A stretch of 64,000 bases of DNA from Halomonas borealis (GCF_004798905.1 NZ_SDMO01000001.1:1-64000); one strand, 5' to 3'; positions 8,478 to 17,564 are shown, counted from the stretch's first letter. A program made the numbers and translations. Notes: generated by a model not told the origin, from the sequence alone.

Positions 8478-8622
8478 TTCGGTGTTTCGCCGGGCCGGCT
8501 CCGGTGAGTCTGAGCGTGCTGACTCATCGGGGCTCGTGGCATCGCCTCGTCATGTTCGAAAACGATCATTGAGCGATGCCGTGGCGTCACCTGCCTGTCC
8601 ATGGATCGTGAGTTCCTACCCT

Positions 8623-8651
8623 TTGACCAAAGTTTAATCGTTGGATAAAAG
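8623..8651 (+). promoter_or_regulatory. Putative promoter of the glycerol-type ABC operon
   Basis: TTGACC (8623-8628), a 17-base spacer and TAAAAG (8646-8651). It would give a leader of about 150 bases containing the palindrome at 8671-8683 and the inverted repeat at 8727-8787. Other promoter positions nearer the gene are possible. Confidence 0.45.
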
Positions 8652-8726
8652 CCATAAGAATCAATATGTTGAATAATTTATTCGGGGCATGATTCGCTCG
8701 GGTTAGCTTTTTTCGGTTGTTTACAT

Positions 8727-8787
8727 TTGTTGACGTCTTCGAAACTCGGTTAGGGTTCTCCTAAGCGCTTGTGTAGACCGTCAACAA
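8727..8787. repeat. Inverted repeat TTGTTGACG / CGTCAACAA
   Basis: Nine-base perfect arms at 8727-8735 and 8779-8787, 43 bases apart, just upstream of the first ATPase gene. The wide spacing suits two half-sites for a looping or oligomeric regulator more than an RNA hairpin. The cognate regulator is not in the window. Confidence 0.5.
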
Positions 8788-8806
8788 CAATACAGCCGAG
8801 AATGGT

Positions 8807-9895
8807 ATGTCGCTAATCCTCGAAAACATCGACCGCCTGGTCGGTGGCGAGACGTACATCAACGACGTCAGTCTCGAACTTCAGCCGGGGTCGTTCAATG
8901 CACTGCTTGGGCGCACCCTGTCGGGCAAGACCTCTCTCATGCGCCTCATGGCGGGTCTCGATGCTCCCACCCGCGGGCGAGTGTGGATGAACGGCGAGGA
9001 TGTCACGGGGCGTTCGGTGCGCAAGCGCAACGTCTCGATGGTCTATCAGCAATTCATCAACTACCCGAACCTCAGCGTCTACGACAACATCGCCTCGCCG
9101 TTGCGGCTCGCCAGGGTCAAGCGGCGCGAGATCGATCGCCGGGTGCGGGAGATCGCCGAGATGTTGCATATCGCCCCCTTCCTGGATCGCCTGCCCCTGG
9201 AGCTTTCCGGGGGGCAACAGCAGCGCACCGCCATGGGCCGGGCGTTGGTCAAGGATGCCGACATCATCCTCTTCGACGAGCCGTTGGTGAACCTCGACTA
9301 CAAGCTCCGCGAGGAGTTTCGTGACGAGTTGCGAGCCGTCTTCGCCGAGCGCAACTGCATCGCCGTCTATGCCACCACCGAGCCCGCCGAGGCCCTGGCG
9401 CTGGGCGGCAATAGTGCCGTGCTACATGAGGGGCGGCTGGTGCAGTACGGCCGCACGGAAGAGGTCTATCATCGTCCACGCACCATCCTGAGCGCCGAGA
9501 TGTTCTCCGAGCCGCCGATCAACATCATCGACGGCTGCGTGTCCGGCACCGAGGTCACCTTCGACAGCGGGTGGCATTTCCCGCTCGACGACGATCTACG
9601 CGCGCTTCCGGCGGGCGAGTATCGCTTCGGCGTGAGGGCCTCGCACATCTCGCTGACGCCGCAGGCCGGGGATGACATCGAGATGCGGATGAGTGTCGAC
9701 CTGGCCGAGATCAGCGGCTCCGAGACCTTCCTGCATGTGCATAACGAACGCGTCCATTTGACGGTACACCTCGCGGGCGTGCACGAGTTTTGCGTCGATG
9801 CGCCCGTGACGCTCTACGTCCCGACCCACAAGGTCTATGTCTTCGACCGTGAGGGCGCGGTGGTGCATATCCCGTCTCATCTGGGAGGCATCTGA
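8807..9895 (+). CDS. glpS: Glycerol-type ABC transporter ATP-binding protein GlpS
   Basis: A 362-residue ATPase of the CUT1-like group with a C-terminal TOBE/OB regulatory region (about 240-350). Walker A is GRTLSGKT (35-42), the signature LSGGQ is intact (133-137) and Walker B ends in FDE (156-158). The H-loop, normally THD, reads TTE (190-192), so the switch histidine is missing. With GlpT it should form a heterodimer driving the permeases at 10990 and 11873. Assignment to the glycerol transporter (GlpSTPQ-V, described in Rhizobium leguminosarum) rests on gene order, the DUF2160 partner and the long binding protein. Confidence 0.85.
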   Translation: MSLILENIDRLVGGETYINDVSLELQPGSFNALLGRTLSGKTSLMRLMAGLDAPTRGRVWMNGEDVTGRSVRKRNVSMVYQQFINYPNLSVYDNIASPLRLARVKRREIDRRVREIAEMLHIAPFLDRLPLELSGGQQQRTAMGRALVKDADIILFDEPLVNLDYKLREEFRDELRAVFAERNCIAVYATTEPAEALALGGNSAVLHEGRLVQYGRTEEVYHRPRTILSAEMFSEPPINIIDGCVSGTEVTFDSGWHFPLDDDLRALPAGEYRFGVRASHISLTPQAGDDIEMRMSVDLAEISGSETFLHVHNERVHLTVHLAGVHEFCVDAPVTLYVPTHKVYVFDREGAVVHIPSHLGGI

Positions 9896-9896
9896 A

Positions 9897-11006
9897 ATGG
9901 CCGAGATCGCCCTGAAGTCCCTGGCCCATAGCTACCTCGACGCTCCGGGATCACCGCAGGACTACGCCATCCGCGAGATGGACCACGTCTGGCACCAGGG
10001 CGGGGCCTATGCGCTGCTCGGGCCTTCGGGCTGTGGCAAGTCGACCCTGCTCAACATCATTTCCGGCCTGTTGGAGCCGACCCGCGGCGACGTGCTGTTC
10101 GATGGCGAGCGGGTCAATGCGCTGCCCCCCGAGGCGCGCAACATCGCCCAGGTTTTCCAGTTTCCCGTCATCTACGACACCATGACGGTCTACGACAACC
10201 TGGCCTTCCCGCTACGCAACGTGAAGACACCGGCGGCCCGCGTCCATGAGCGGGTGATGGAGGTCGCCGAGGTGTTGGAGCTGACGCCGCAGCTCAAGCG
10301 CAAGGCCAAGAACCTCACCGCCGACGAAAAGCAGAAGGTCTCCATGGGCCGTGGGCTGGTGCGCGACGATGTCTCGGCGATCCTCTTCGACGAGCCGCTC
10401 ACCGTGATCGATCCGCAGCTCAAGTGGAAGCTGCGCCGTAAGCTCAAGGAGATTCACCAACGCTTCGAGATCACCATGGTCTATGTCACCCACGACCAGC
10501 TCGAGGCGTCGACCTTCGCCGACAAGATCGCTGTGATGTACGAGGGGCAGGTGGTCCAGTTCGGTACGCCTCGAGAGCTCTTCGAGACGCCCAACCATAC
10601 GTTCGTAGGCTACTTCATCGGTAGCCCGGGGATGAACTTCCTCGAGATCACCCTGCGCGACGACCGCGTGAGGGTCGGCGACTCGGCGCTGGAGGTGGAG
10701 GAGGGCATGCGGCGCGCCATCGAGGCCGCCCCTTCGGCCAACGTCAAGCTGGGGATTCGTCCCGAGTTCATCGAGGTGCACGAGGCGCCGGTAGCGGGTG
10801 GCATCGAGGCCAGCGTCGAGCACATCCAGGATCTCGGCACCTATGCCATCGTCGACCTGCGACTCGGCGATACCTCCCTCAAGGCACGGGTCGAGGAAGA
10901 CCAGTCGCCGCCGACCGGACGCGCCTACCTGCGCTTTCCCGCCGCTCGCCTCGGCCTGTACGTCGACGAATATCGCGTGGAGATCGACCATGACGAAAGT
11001 CCGTAA
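9897..11006 (+). CDS. glpT: Glycerol-type ABC transporter ATP-binding protein GlpT
   Basis: A 369-residue ATPase paired with GlpS; the ATG at 9897 follows the glpS stop by one base. Walker A GPSGCGKS (42-49), Walker B ILFDE (162-166) and the H-loop THD (198-200) are intact, but the signature helix reads LTADEKQK (140-147) instead of LSGGQ. It therefore lacks what GlpS has, and has what GlpS lacks. The C-terminal third is the TOBE-type domain. This GlpT is not the unrelated glycerol-3-phosphate antiporter of the same name in E. coli. Confidence 0.85.
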   Translation: MAEIALKSLAHSYLDAPGSPQDYAIREMDHVWHQGGAYALLGPSGCGKSTLLNIISGLLEPTRGDVLFDGERVNALPPEARNIAQVFQFPVIYDTMTVYDNLAFPLRNVKTPAARVHERVMEVAEVLELTPQLKRKAKNLTADEKQKVSMGRGLVRDDVSAILFDEPLTVIDPQLKWKLRRKLKEIHQRFEITMVYVTHDQLEASTFADKIAVMYEGQVVQFGTPRELFETPNHTFVGYFIGSPGMNFLEITLRDDRVRVGDSALEVEEGMRRAIEAAPSANVKLGIRPEFIEVHEAPVAGGIEASVEHIQDLGTYAIVDLRLGDTSLKARVEEDQSPPTGRAYLRFPAARLGLYVDEYRVEIDHDESP

Positions 11007-11871
11007 CAACCACGCCTGGTGGTTGATCCTGCCCATGCTGCTGTTGGTGGCCTTCTCGGCCATCATCCCGCTGATGACCGTGGTCAACTACTCGGTTCAA
11101 GACGTCTTCGACGCCAACACGCGTTTCTTCACGGGCACCGAGTGGTTCAGGGAGATGCTCAACGATCCGGCCCTGCAGGCGGCGGTACTGCGTCAGTTCG
11201 CCTTCTCGCTGACGGTGCTGGCCATCGAAGTGCCGTTGGGGATCGGCATCGCGCTGCTCATGCCCAAGAAGGGCTGGCAGGCCTCGGCGGTGCTGATACT
11301 GGTGACCATGCCGCTGCTGATCCCCTGGAACGTGGTGGGTAGCATCTGGCAGATCTTCACCCGCGGCGATATCGGTTTGATGGGCTGGAGCCTGCGTGAG
11401 CTGGGCTATGGCTACAACATCACGGCGAGCCCGGTGGATGCCTGGGCGACCATCATCCTGATGGATGTCTGGCACTGGACGCCGCTGATCGCGCTGCTGT
11501 GCTATAGCGGGCTGCGTTCGATTCCCGATGCCTACTACCAGGCGGCGCGCATCGATCGGGCCTCGCAGTGGTCGGTGTTTCGCTACATTCAGCTGCCCAA
11601 GCTGACCAATGTGCTGGTGATCGGCGTGCTGCTGCGTTTCATGCACTCTTTCATGATCTATGCCGAGCCCTTCGTGCTCACCGGCGGGGGGCCCGGCAGC
11701 TCGACCACCTTCCTCAGCCAGTCGCTGACCACCATGGCCATCGGCCAGCAGGATCTCGGTCCTTCCGCGGCGTTCTCGCTGATCTATTTCCTGATCATCC
11801 TGCTGGTCAGCTGGGTGTTCTACACCGCGATCATGAACATGCAGAAGGACAAGCCGGATGGGGGAGTCTGA
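10990..11871 (+). CDS. glpP: Glycerol-type ABC transporter permease GlpP
   Basis: A 293-residue inner-membrane permease of the MalF/UgpA-like (binding-protein-dependent, CUT1) type with six hydrophobic segments and an EAA-type loop (DAYYQAARIDRASQWSVFRYI). The ATG at 10990 gives the family N-terminus and overlaps the end of the ATPase gene by 17 bases; the longer reading frame upstream is a shadow of glpT. Partner of the permease that follows two bases after. Confidence 0.88.
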   Translation: MTKVRNNHAWWLILPMLLLVAFSAIIPLMTVVNYSVQDVFDANTRFFTGTEWFREMLNDPALQAAVLRQFAFSLTVLAIEVPLGIGIALLMPKKGWQASAVLILVTMPLLIPWNVVGSIWQIFTRGDIGLMGWSLRELGYGYNITASPVDAWATIILMDVWHWTPLIALLCYSGLRSIPDAYYQAARIDRASQWSVFRYIQLPKLTNVLVIGVLLRFMHSFMIYAEPFVLTGGGPGSSTTFLSQSLTTMAIGQQDLGPSAAFSLIYFLIILLVSWVFYTAIMNMQKDKPDGGV

Positions 11872-11872
11872 G

Positions 11873-12742
11873 ATGACCGATTCGACGAGCAACAGCCCCG
11901 CTGCCGATGCCCGGCGTCGCCGTCAGGCGCGCCCGGTGACGCGCCAGTGGCGCAAGCGTGCCCTGATGGCGACGTATATCGTCTTCGTGCTGCTGCCGGT
12001 CTACTGGCTGCTCAACATGTCCTTCCAATCCAACACCGAGATACTAGGCGGGCTGACCCTGTGGCCCGAGGACTTCACCCTCGAGCATTACGCGAAGATC
12101 TTCACCGACGCGAACTGGTACATGGGTTATGTAAACTCCATTACCTACGTGGCGATGAACATGGCGATCAGCATCGTGGTGGCCCTGCCGGCGGCCTATG
12201 CCTTCAGTCGCTATCAGTTCATCGGCGACAAGCATCTGTTCTTCTGGTTGCTGACCAACCTGATGGCGCCACCGGCGGTGTTCCTGCTGCCGTACTTCCA
12301 GCTCTACTACACGGTCGGGCTCTTCGACACCCATGTCGCCGTGGCCCTGGCGCACTGCCTGTTCAATATCCCCCTGGCGGTGTGGATCCTCGAAGGCTTC
12401 ATGAGCGGGGTGCCCAAGGAGATCGACGAGACCGCCTTCATCGACGGCTACAGCTTCCCGCGCTTCTTCGTCCGCATCTTCGTGCCCATGATCAGCTCGG
12501 GGATCGGCGTCACGTTGTTCTTCCTGTTCATGTTCTCCTGGGTCGAGCTGCTGTTGGCCAGCACGTTGACCGCGACCAATGCCCAACCCATCGCCTCGGT
12601 CATGACCCAGACCAAGGGAGCCTCGGGGATCGACTGGGGGACCTTGGCAGCGGCCGGCGCCTTGACCATCCTGCCCGGCATCGTCGTCGTCTATTTCGTT
12701 CGCAATCATATCGCCAAGGGCTTCGCCCTCGGGCGGACCTGA
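11873..12742 (+). CDS. glpQ: Glycerol-type ABC transporter permease GlpQ
   Basis: A 289-residue permease of the MalG/UgpE-like type with six membrane spans and the coupling loop EIDETAFIDGYSFPRFFVRI. ATG at 11873, preceded by GGGGAG about eight bases upstream; an ATG at 11858 inside glpP is a less likely start. Forms the membrane heterodimer with GlpP. Confidence 0.88.
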   Translation: MTDSTSNSPAADARRRRQARPVTRQWRKRALMATYIVFVLLPVYWLLNMSFQSNTEILGGLTLWPEDFTLEHYAKIFTDANWYMGYVNSITYVAMNMAISIVVALPAAYAFSRYQFIGDKHLFFWLLTNLMAPPAVFLLPYFQLYYTVGLFDTHVAVALAHCLFNIPLAVWILEGFMSGVPKEIDETAFIDGYSFPRFFVRIFVPMISSGIGVTLFFLFMFSWVELLLASTLTATNAQPIASVMTQTKGASGIDWGTLAAAGALTILPGIVVVYFVRNHIAKGFALGRT

Positions 12743-12754
12743 GGAGGCTGAGGT

Positions 12755-13027
12755 ATGGAATGGATGGTCTGGACCACGCCGACCCTGGTCTTCTTCCCGG
12801 TCATCGCCGCGATCCTGGCCGGGATGACCGTCTGGGAGATCGCCTCGCCCTCGATCGAGCGTAGAGGGTTCTTGCCGATCGCGACCACGCGGGGGGATCG
12901 ACTCTTCATCGGCCTGCTGAGTGCCGCCTATCTTCATCTCATGGTGGTGGGATTCACGCCGTTGAGTATCTGGATGGCCCTGGCAGCCTCGATCCTCTGG
13001 ATGCTGGTGTTGATGCGCTGGGGCTGA
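12755..13027 (+). CDS. DUF2160 small membrane protein (GlpU-like)
   Basis: A 90-residue protein with about three hydrophobic helices (roughly 7-25, 45-64 and 68-88) separated by short charged loops. It starts 12 bases after glpQ with GAGG in front of the ATG, and lies between the permease and binding-protein genes, where DUF2160 proteins are typically found in glycerol ABC operons (called GlpU in Rhizobium). Its role is unknown; position suggests an accessory subunit or stabiliser of the permease. It is complete and not a broken gene. Confidence 0.8.
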   Translation: MEWMVWTTPTLVFFPVIAAILAGMTVWEIASPSIERRGFLPIATTRGDRLFIGLLSAAYLHLMVVGFTPLSIWMALAASILWMLVLMRWG

Positions 13028-13086
13028 CCGAATGCAGGGAGCCGAAGGTTCATGGAAGAACGATCACAACAAACGATGAGGTCTAT

Positions 13087-14826
13087 ATGAAAGCGACAAC
13101 AATGCGACTCTCTCTGCTGGCGGCCAGTGTGATGCTGGCGAGCGGAGCGCTGCAGGCCGACGATCATGATGCTCGGGCCATCGCCGAGCGCCTGGTCGAT
13201 GAGCATTTTCAGGATTCGACGCTGACGCGAGAGCAGCAGATCGAGGAGCTGCTGTGGTTCGCCGAGGCGGCGGAGCCCTTCCGGGGCATGGAGATCAACA
13301 CCGTCGCCGAGGGCCTGACGACGCATACCTACGAGCGTGACGTGCTCGCCGAAGCCTTCAGCGAACTGACCGGCATAGACCTCACCCACAACATCATCGG
13401 CGAGGGTGATGTGGTGAATAACATGCAGACCCAGATGCAGTCGGATCGCAACATCTACGATGGCTATGTCAACGATACCGACTCCATCGGCACGCATATT
13501 CGTTATGGCACGACCGTGAATCTGTCTCGGGCGATGGACAACGAATGGGCCGACTATACGCTGCCGACCCTGGCGCTCGATGACTTCATCGGCTTGCAGT
13601 ATGGCACCGGGCCGGATGGCAGCGTCTATCAGCTACCGACCCAGCAGTTCGCCAATCTCTACTGGTTCCGCTATGACTGGTTCCAGCGTGAGGACCTGCA
13701 GGATCAGTTCCGCGAGATCTATGGCTATGACCTGGGCGTGCCGACCAACTGGACCGCCTACGAGGACATCGCCGAGTTCTTCACCGAGCATGTCGGCGAG
13801 ATCGATGGCACCCGGGTCTACGGCCACATGGATTACGGCCGTCGTGACCCCTCGCTGGGCTGGCGCTTCCACGACTCCTGGCTTTCCATGGCCGGCATGG
13901 GGAGCCCCGGCGTGCCATTCGGCAATCCGGTGGACGACTGGGGTATCCGCGTCAACGAGCAGAGCCAGCCGGTCGGGGCCAGCGTGTCGCGCGGCGGGGC
14001 CACCAACTCGCCGGCCTCGGTGTTTGCCGTGACCAAGATGGTCGACTGGCTCGACGCGTATGCCCCGCCCGAGGCCAGCGGCATGACCTTCGGCGAAGCC
14101 GGCCCGGTGCCGGCCCAGGGTAACGTCGCCCAACAGATGTTCTGGTACACCGCCTTCACGGCGGACATGACCGCCCCCGAGCTCCCGGTGACCGACGCAG
14201 AGGGCAACCCGAAATGGCGCATGGCGCCGTCACCCACCGGGCCCTACTGGGAAGACGGCATGAAGATCGGTTATCAGGACGTGGGCGGCTGGACCTTCTT
14301 CGACTCGACCCCGGAGGACCGCCGCACCGCCGCCTGGCTGTTTGCGCAGTTCACGGTCTCCAAGACGGTGTCGCTCGAGAAGCTGATGGCCGGCCTCACG
14401 CCGGTTCGGCAGTCCGATATCTTCTCCGAGCAGATGACGGAAATGGCACCCAAGCTGGGTGGTCTGGTGGAGTTCTACCGCAGCCCCAACGAGTCCAGCT
14501 GGACGCCATCCTCCACCAACGTGCCCGATTATCCGCGCATGGCTCCGCTGTGGTGGCAGAACCTGTCGCCCGCCGTCAGCGGCGATATCTCGCCCAAGGA
14601 GGCGCTCGATAACCTGGCCGGTGACCTGGACAGCATCATGTCGCGCCTGGCACGGGCCAAGGTGTTCGAGACCTATGCGCCGAACCTCAACGAGGAGCGG
14701 GATCCCGAGTACTGGCTCTCCCAGGATGGGGCACCCAAGGCCAGGCTCGACGACGAGATGCCGCAAGGCCAGACCGTGCCCTACGACGTCATGATGGAGG
14801 AATGGATGTCCGCCGGTACGCGGTGA
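13087..14826 (+). CDS. glpV: Glycerol-type ABC transporter substrate-binding protein GlpV
   Basis: A 579-residue periplasmic protein, much longer than ordinary sugar-binding proteins, as is typical of the GlpV family. Residues 1-24 are a signal peptide ending at LQA. The start ATG has GAGGT six bases upstream. Family stretches such as EINTVAEGLTTHTYERDVLAEAF region (about 78-98) and many surface acidic residues, usual in halophiles, are evident. Last gene of the operon, followed by the hairpin at 14865-14896. Substrate identity (glycerol) comes from family knowledge. Confidence 0.86.
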   Translation: MKATTMRLSLLAASVMLASGALQADDHDARAIAERLVDEHFQDSTLTREQQIEELLWFAEAAEPFRGMEINTVAEGLTTHTYERDVLAEAFSELTGIDLTHNIIGEGDVVNNMQTQMQSDRNIYDGYVNDTDSIGTHIRYGTTVNLSRAMDNEWADYTLPTLALDDFIGLQYGTGPDGSVYQLPTQQFANLYWFRYDWFQREDLQDQFREIYGYDLGVPTNWTAYEDIAEFFTEHVGEIDGTRVYGHMDYGRRDPSLGWRFHDSWLSMAGMGSPGVPFGNPVDDWGIRVNEQSQPVGASVSRGGATNSPASVFAVTKMVDWLDAYAPPEASGMTFGEAGPVPAQGNVAQQMFWYTAFTADMTAPELPVTDAEGNPKWRMAPSPTGPYWEDGMKIGYQDVGGWTFFDSTPEDRRTAAWLFAQFTVSKTVSLEKLMAGLTPVRQSDIFSEQMTEMAPKLGGLVEFYRSPNESSWTPSSTNVPDYPRMAPLWWQNLSPAVSGDISPKEALDNLAGDLDSIMSRLARAKVFETYAPNLNEERDPEYWLSQDGAPKARLDDEMPQGQTVPYDVMMEEWMSAGTR

Positions 14827-14864
14827 GGTACACGGCACGCTAGCGGCTCTCTGCCGCGACACTC

Positions 14865-14896
14865 GAGCCCCGCTGAGTTCACGCTTGGCGGGGCTC
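14865..14896 (+). terminator. Probable terminator after glpV
   Basis: A nine-base perfect stem GAGCCCCGC / GCGGGGCTC with a 14-base loop, 39 bases after the glpV stop. The following TCTGCATG is a poor T tract, so termination may be weak. Confidence 0.6.
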
Positions 14897-14969
14897 TGCA
14901 TGTCAGCCATCCCATCGGTTGACCCTGGGCGCTACGCCGCTCGGCGCGCTACCCCGGCGTGTCGAAGTT

Positions 14970-14987
14970 GGTAGAATACCGCGCGAT
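14970..14987 (+). promoter_or_regulatory. -10 region of uraA, resembling the upp promoter
   Basis: GGTAGAAT (14970-14977) then two bases then CGCGCGAT (14980-14987). The same string with two different central bases occurs in the upp promoter (7765-7782). No good -35 is seen, so this may be an extended -10 promoter. Confidence 0.5.
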
Positions 14988-15016
14988 CGATTGCCCGATG
15001 ACCCGGAGTTCCAGAT

Positions 15017-16258
15017 ATGAGCAATAATGCGGCGGCCGCCGTCTCCCCGGCCGATTCTCCCCTGCGCACCCTGGTGGTCGGTGCCCAGATGCTGTTCGTG
15101 GCCTTCGGCTCGTTGGTGCTGGTGCCGCTGCTGACCGGCCTCGATCCCAACGTGGCGCTGTTCACCGCGGGCATCGGCACCCTGGTGTTTCACGCCGTGA
15201 CCCGCAACAGCGTGCCGGTCTTTCTGGCCTCGTCGTTCGCCTTCATCGCCCCCATCCAGGGTTCGGTGGCGAGCTTCGGGGTGTCGGCGACCCTGGGCGG
15301 GCTGCTGGCCGCGGGGCTGGTCTATGTGCTGCTCTCGCAGATCGTGCGGCTCAAGGGCACGGTCTGGCTGCATCACCTCCTGCCACCGGTGGTGGTGGGG
15401 CCGGTGATCATGGTGATCGGCCTGGCGCTGGCGCCGGTCGCGGTGGACATGGCCACCGGCGGCACCAGCGAGGCCATCGGCTATGGTCGTGCCATGCTGC
15501 TGTCCATGGCTAGCCTGCTGGTGACCCTGGTGCTGGCGGTGTTCGGTCGCGGCATGATCCGGCTGATCCCGATCCTCGGCGGTATCGCCACCGGCTACGC
15601 GATGGCCGCGTTGATGGGCGTGGTCGACTATTCCCCGGTGCGTGATGCGGCTTGGCTTGCATGGCCTGAGTTCGTGGCGCCGAGCTTTCACTGGGCCGCG
15701 GTGCTGTTCATGATCCCGGTGGCGATCGCCCCGGCGGTGGAGCATATCGGCGACATGATCGCCATCGGCTCGGTGACGCGTCGCAACTACCTGGACAAGC
15801 CCGGGCTGCATCGCACGCTGCTGGGCGATGGCCTGGCGACCTGCACATCCTCGTTGTTCGGCGGGCCGCCCAATACCACCTATTCCGAGGTCACCGGGGC
15901 GGTGACCCTGACCCGTGCCTTCAATCCGCGCATCATGCTGGTCACCGCGGTGATCGCCGTGTTGCTGTCCTTCCTGGGCAAGCTCGGCGCCGTGCTGCAG
16001 ACGATTCCCGCCCCGGTGATGGGCGGCATCATGACGCTGCTGTTCGGCTCCATCGCGGTGGTCGGCATGAACACCCTGGTGAGGGCCGGCAAGCCGCTGA
16101 CCGCGCCGCGCAACCTGGTGGTGGTGTCGCTGATCCTGGTCTTCGGCATCGGCGGCATGCAGCTCGGCGGCGGCCAGTTCACCCTGCAGGGCGTGGGGCT
16201 CGCGGCATTGGTGGGTATCCTGCTCAACGCCATCCTGCCGCGCGCCGAAGAGGAGTAG
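15017..16258 (+). CDS. uraA: Uracil (or uracil/xanthine) permease, NCS2 family
   Basis: A 413-residue inner-membrane symporter with about 14 hydrophobic segments. Motifs of the UraA branch are seen: PVFLASSFAFIAPIQ (about 61-75), VAIAPAVEHIGDM (about 235-247) with the substrate-binding glutamate, and GLATCTSSLFGGPPNTTYSE (about 275-294). Single gene with its own promoter region. Uracil is the likeliest substrate; xanthine carriers are close relatives. Confidence 0.9.
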   Translation: MSNNAAAAVSPADSPLRTLVVGAQMLFVAFGSLVLVPLLTGLDPNVALFTAGIGTLVFHAVTRNSVPVFLASSFAFIAPIQGSVASFGVSATLGGLLAAGLVYVLLSQIVRLKGTVWLHHLLPPVVVGPVIMVIGLALAPVAVDMATGGTSEAIGYGRAMLLSMASLLVTLVLAVFGRGMIRLIPILGGIATGYAMAALMGVVDYSPVRDAAWLAWPEFVAPSFHWAAVLFMIPVAIAPAVEHIGDMIAIGSVTRRNYLDKPGLHRTLLGDGLATCTSSLFGGPPNTTYSEVTGAVTLTRAFNPRIMLVTAVIAVLLSFLGKLGAVLQTIPAPVMGGIMTLLFGSIAVVGMNTLVRAGKPLTAPRNLVVVSLILVFGIGGMQLGGGQFTLQGVGLAALVGILLNAILPRAEEE

Positions 16259-16337
16259 CGGCCGCGGTAGGACGTGTCGCCGGCTGACCCGCCTTCGAGG
16301 GGGCGGCGAGGGTGGTTTGGCAGGGTGGGAGGCTTTG

Positions 16338-16362
16338 GTCTACATTTCTATAAAATGTAGAC
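16338..16362. promoter_or_regulatory. Perfect palindromic operator upstream of gcdH
   Basis: Ten-base arms GTCTACATTT (16338-16347) and AAATGTAGAC (16353-16362) around CTATA, ending 20 bases before the gcdH start. TATAAA within it could be a -10, so a bound protein would block transcription. The TGTAGAC half-site resembles GntR (FCD-type) operators, but the regulator is not in the window. Confidence 0.7.
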
Positions 16363-16382
16363 ATTAAATGGAGCGTCTCCCC

Positions 16383-17564
16383 ATGAGCGAGATCACCCCC
16401 ATGACCTGGGACGACCCCCTGCGGCTGGCCGACCAGCTCGATGACGACGAGCGGTTGGTGCAGCAGACCGCTCATGACTATTGCCAGGAGCAGCTATTGC
16501 CACGGGTCCTGGAGGCCAACCGGCATGAGCACTTCGAACGCGAGATCATGACCGAGATGGGCGCGCTCGGCCTGCTGGGAGCGACCCTCGAGGGCTATGG
16601 CTGCGCCGGCCTGAACTACGTGAGCTATGGGCTGATCGCCCGCGAGGTCGAGCGGGTCGACTCCGGCTACCGCAGCGCGATGAGCGTGCAATCGAGCCTG
16701 GTGATGTACCCGATCCATGCCTTCGGCAGCGAGGCCCAGCGCGAGAAGTATCTGCCGAAACTGGCCAGCGGCGAGTGGGTCGGCGCCTTCGGCCTCACCG
16801 AGCCCGACCACGGTTCCGACCCCGGGGCCATGTCGACCCGCGCCACGCGCACCGCCCAGGGCTGGCGGCTCAACGGCACCAAGACCTGGATCACCAACGC
16901 GCCGATCGCCGACGTCTTCGTGATCTGGGCGCGGGACGAGCAGGGCGTGGTCCGCGGGTTCGTGCTGGAGCGCGGCATGGCCGGGCTATCGACGCCGACG
17001 ATCGAGGGCAAGTTCAGCCTGCGCGCCTCGGTCACCGGTCAGATCGTGCTTGAGGACGTGGAGGTCGGCGATGAGGCCCGGCTGCCCGACGTCAGTGGTC
17101 TCAAGGGGCCCTTCTCGTGTCTCAACCGTGCCCGTTACGGCATCGCCTGGGGCAGCATGGGTGCCGCCGAGGCGTGCTGGCATGCCGCCCGGTCCTATAC
17201 CCTGGAGCGTCGGCAATTCGGCCGCCCGCTGGCCGCCAATCAGCTCATCCAGAAGAAGCTCGCCGACATGCAGACCGAGAGCGTCCTGGGCCTTCAGGCG
17301 GCGCTGCGAGTGGGGCGGATGATCGATGCCGGCCAGCTGGTGCCCGAGACGATCTCGCTGATCAAGCGTAACAACGCCGGCAAGGCGCTGGACATCGCCC
17401 GCACGGCCCGCGACATGCACGGCGGCAACGGCATCAGCGACGAGTATCACGTGATCCGTCATGTCATGAACCTCGAGGCGGTCAACACCTACGAGGGCAC
17501 CCACGACATCCACGCGCTGATCCTGGGGCGTGCCCAGACCGGCCTCCAAGCGTTCAGCTGTTGA
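16383..17564 (+). CDS. gcdH: Glutaryl-CoA dehydrogenase (acyl-CoA dehydrogenase family)
   Basis: A 393-residue flavoenzyme that oxidatively decarboxylates glutaryl-CoA to crotonyl-CoA, the end of lysine/glutarate breakdown. FAD/substrate motifs [15 protein letters not shown] (about 131-145) and TKTWITNAP are present, and the catalytic glutamate lies in [12 protein letters not shown] (about 370-381), the sequence specific to glutaryl-CoA dehydrogenases. I chose ATG 16383, with GGAG eight bases upstream, over ATG 16368. Followed by the CoA-transferase gene after 11 bases. Confidence 0.93.
   Translation: MSEITPMTWDDPLRLADQLDDDERLVQQTAHDYCQEQLLPRVLEANRHEHFEREIMTEMGALGLLGATLEGYGCAGLNYVSYGLIAREVERVDSGYRSAMSVQSSLVMYPIHAFGSEAQREKYLPKLASGEWVGAFGLTEPDHGSDPGAMSTRATRTAQGWRLNGTKTWITNAPIADVFVIWARDEQGVVRGFVLERGMAGLSTPTIEGKFSLRASVTGQIVLEDVEVGDEARLPDVSGLKGPFSCLNRARYGIAWGSMGAAEACWHAARSYTLERRQFGRPLAANQLIQKKLADMQTESVLGLQAALRVGRMIDAGQLVPETISLIKRNNAGKALDIARTARDMHGGNGISDEYHVIRHVMNLEAVNTYEGTHDIHALILGRAQTGLQAFSC

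Larger units (their letters stand above)
8478..8806. other. AT-rich intergenic region before the glycerol-type ABC operon
   Basis: No gene. Directly after upp is a ten-pair stem-loop (8501-8510 with 8521-8530) without a T tract, perhaps ending the upp transcript. Then comes an AT-rich stretch (about 8620-8720) holding a promoter-like pair, a 13-base palindrome GAATAATTTATTC (8671-8683) and a nine-base inverted repeat (8727-8735 / 8779-8787). The low GC stands out against the surroundings and fits a regulatory region for the operon starting at 8807. Confidence 0.6.
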
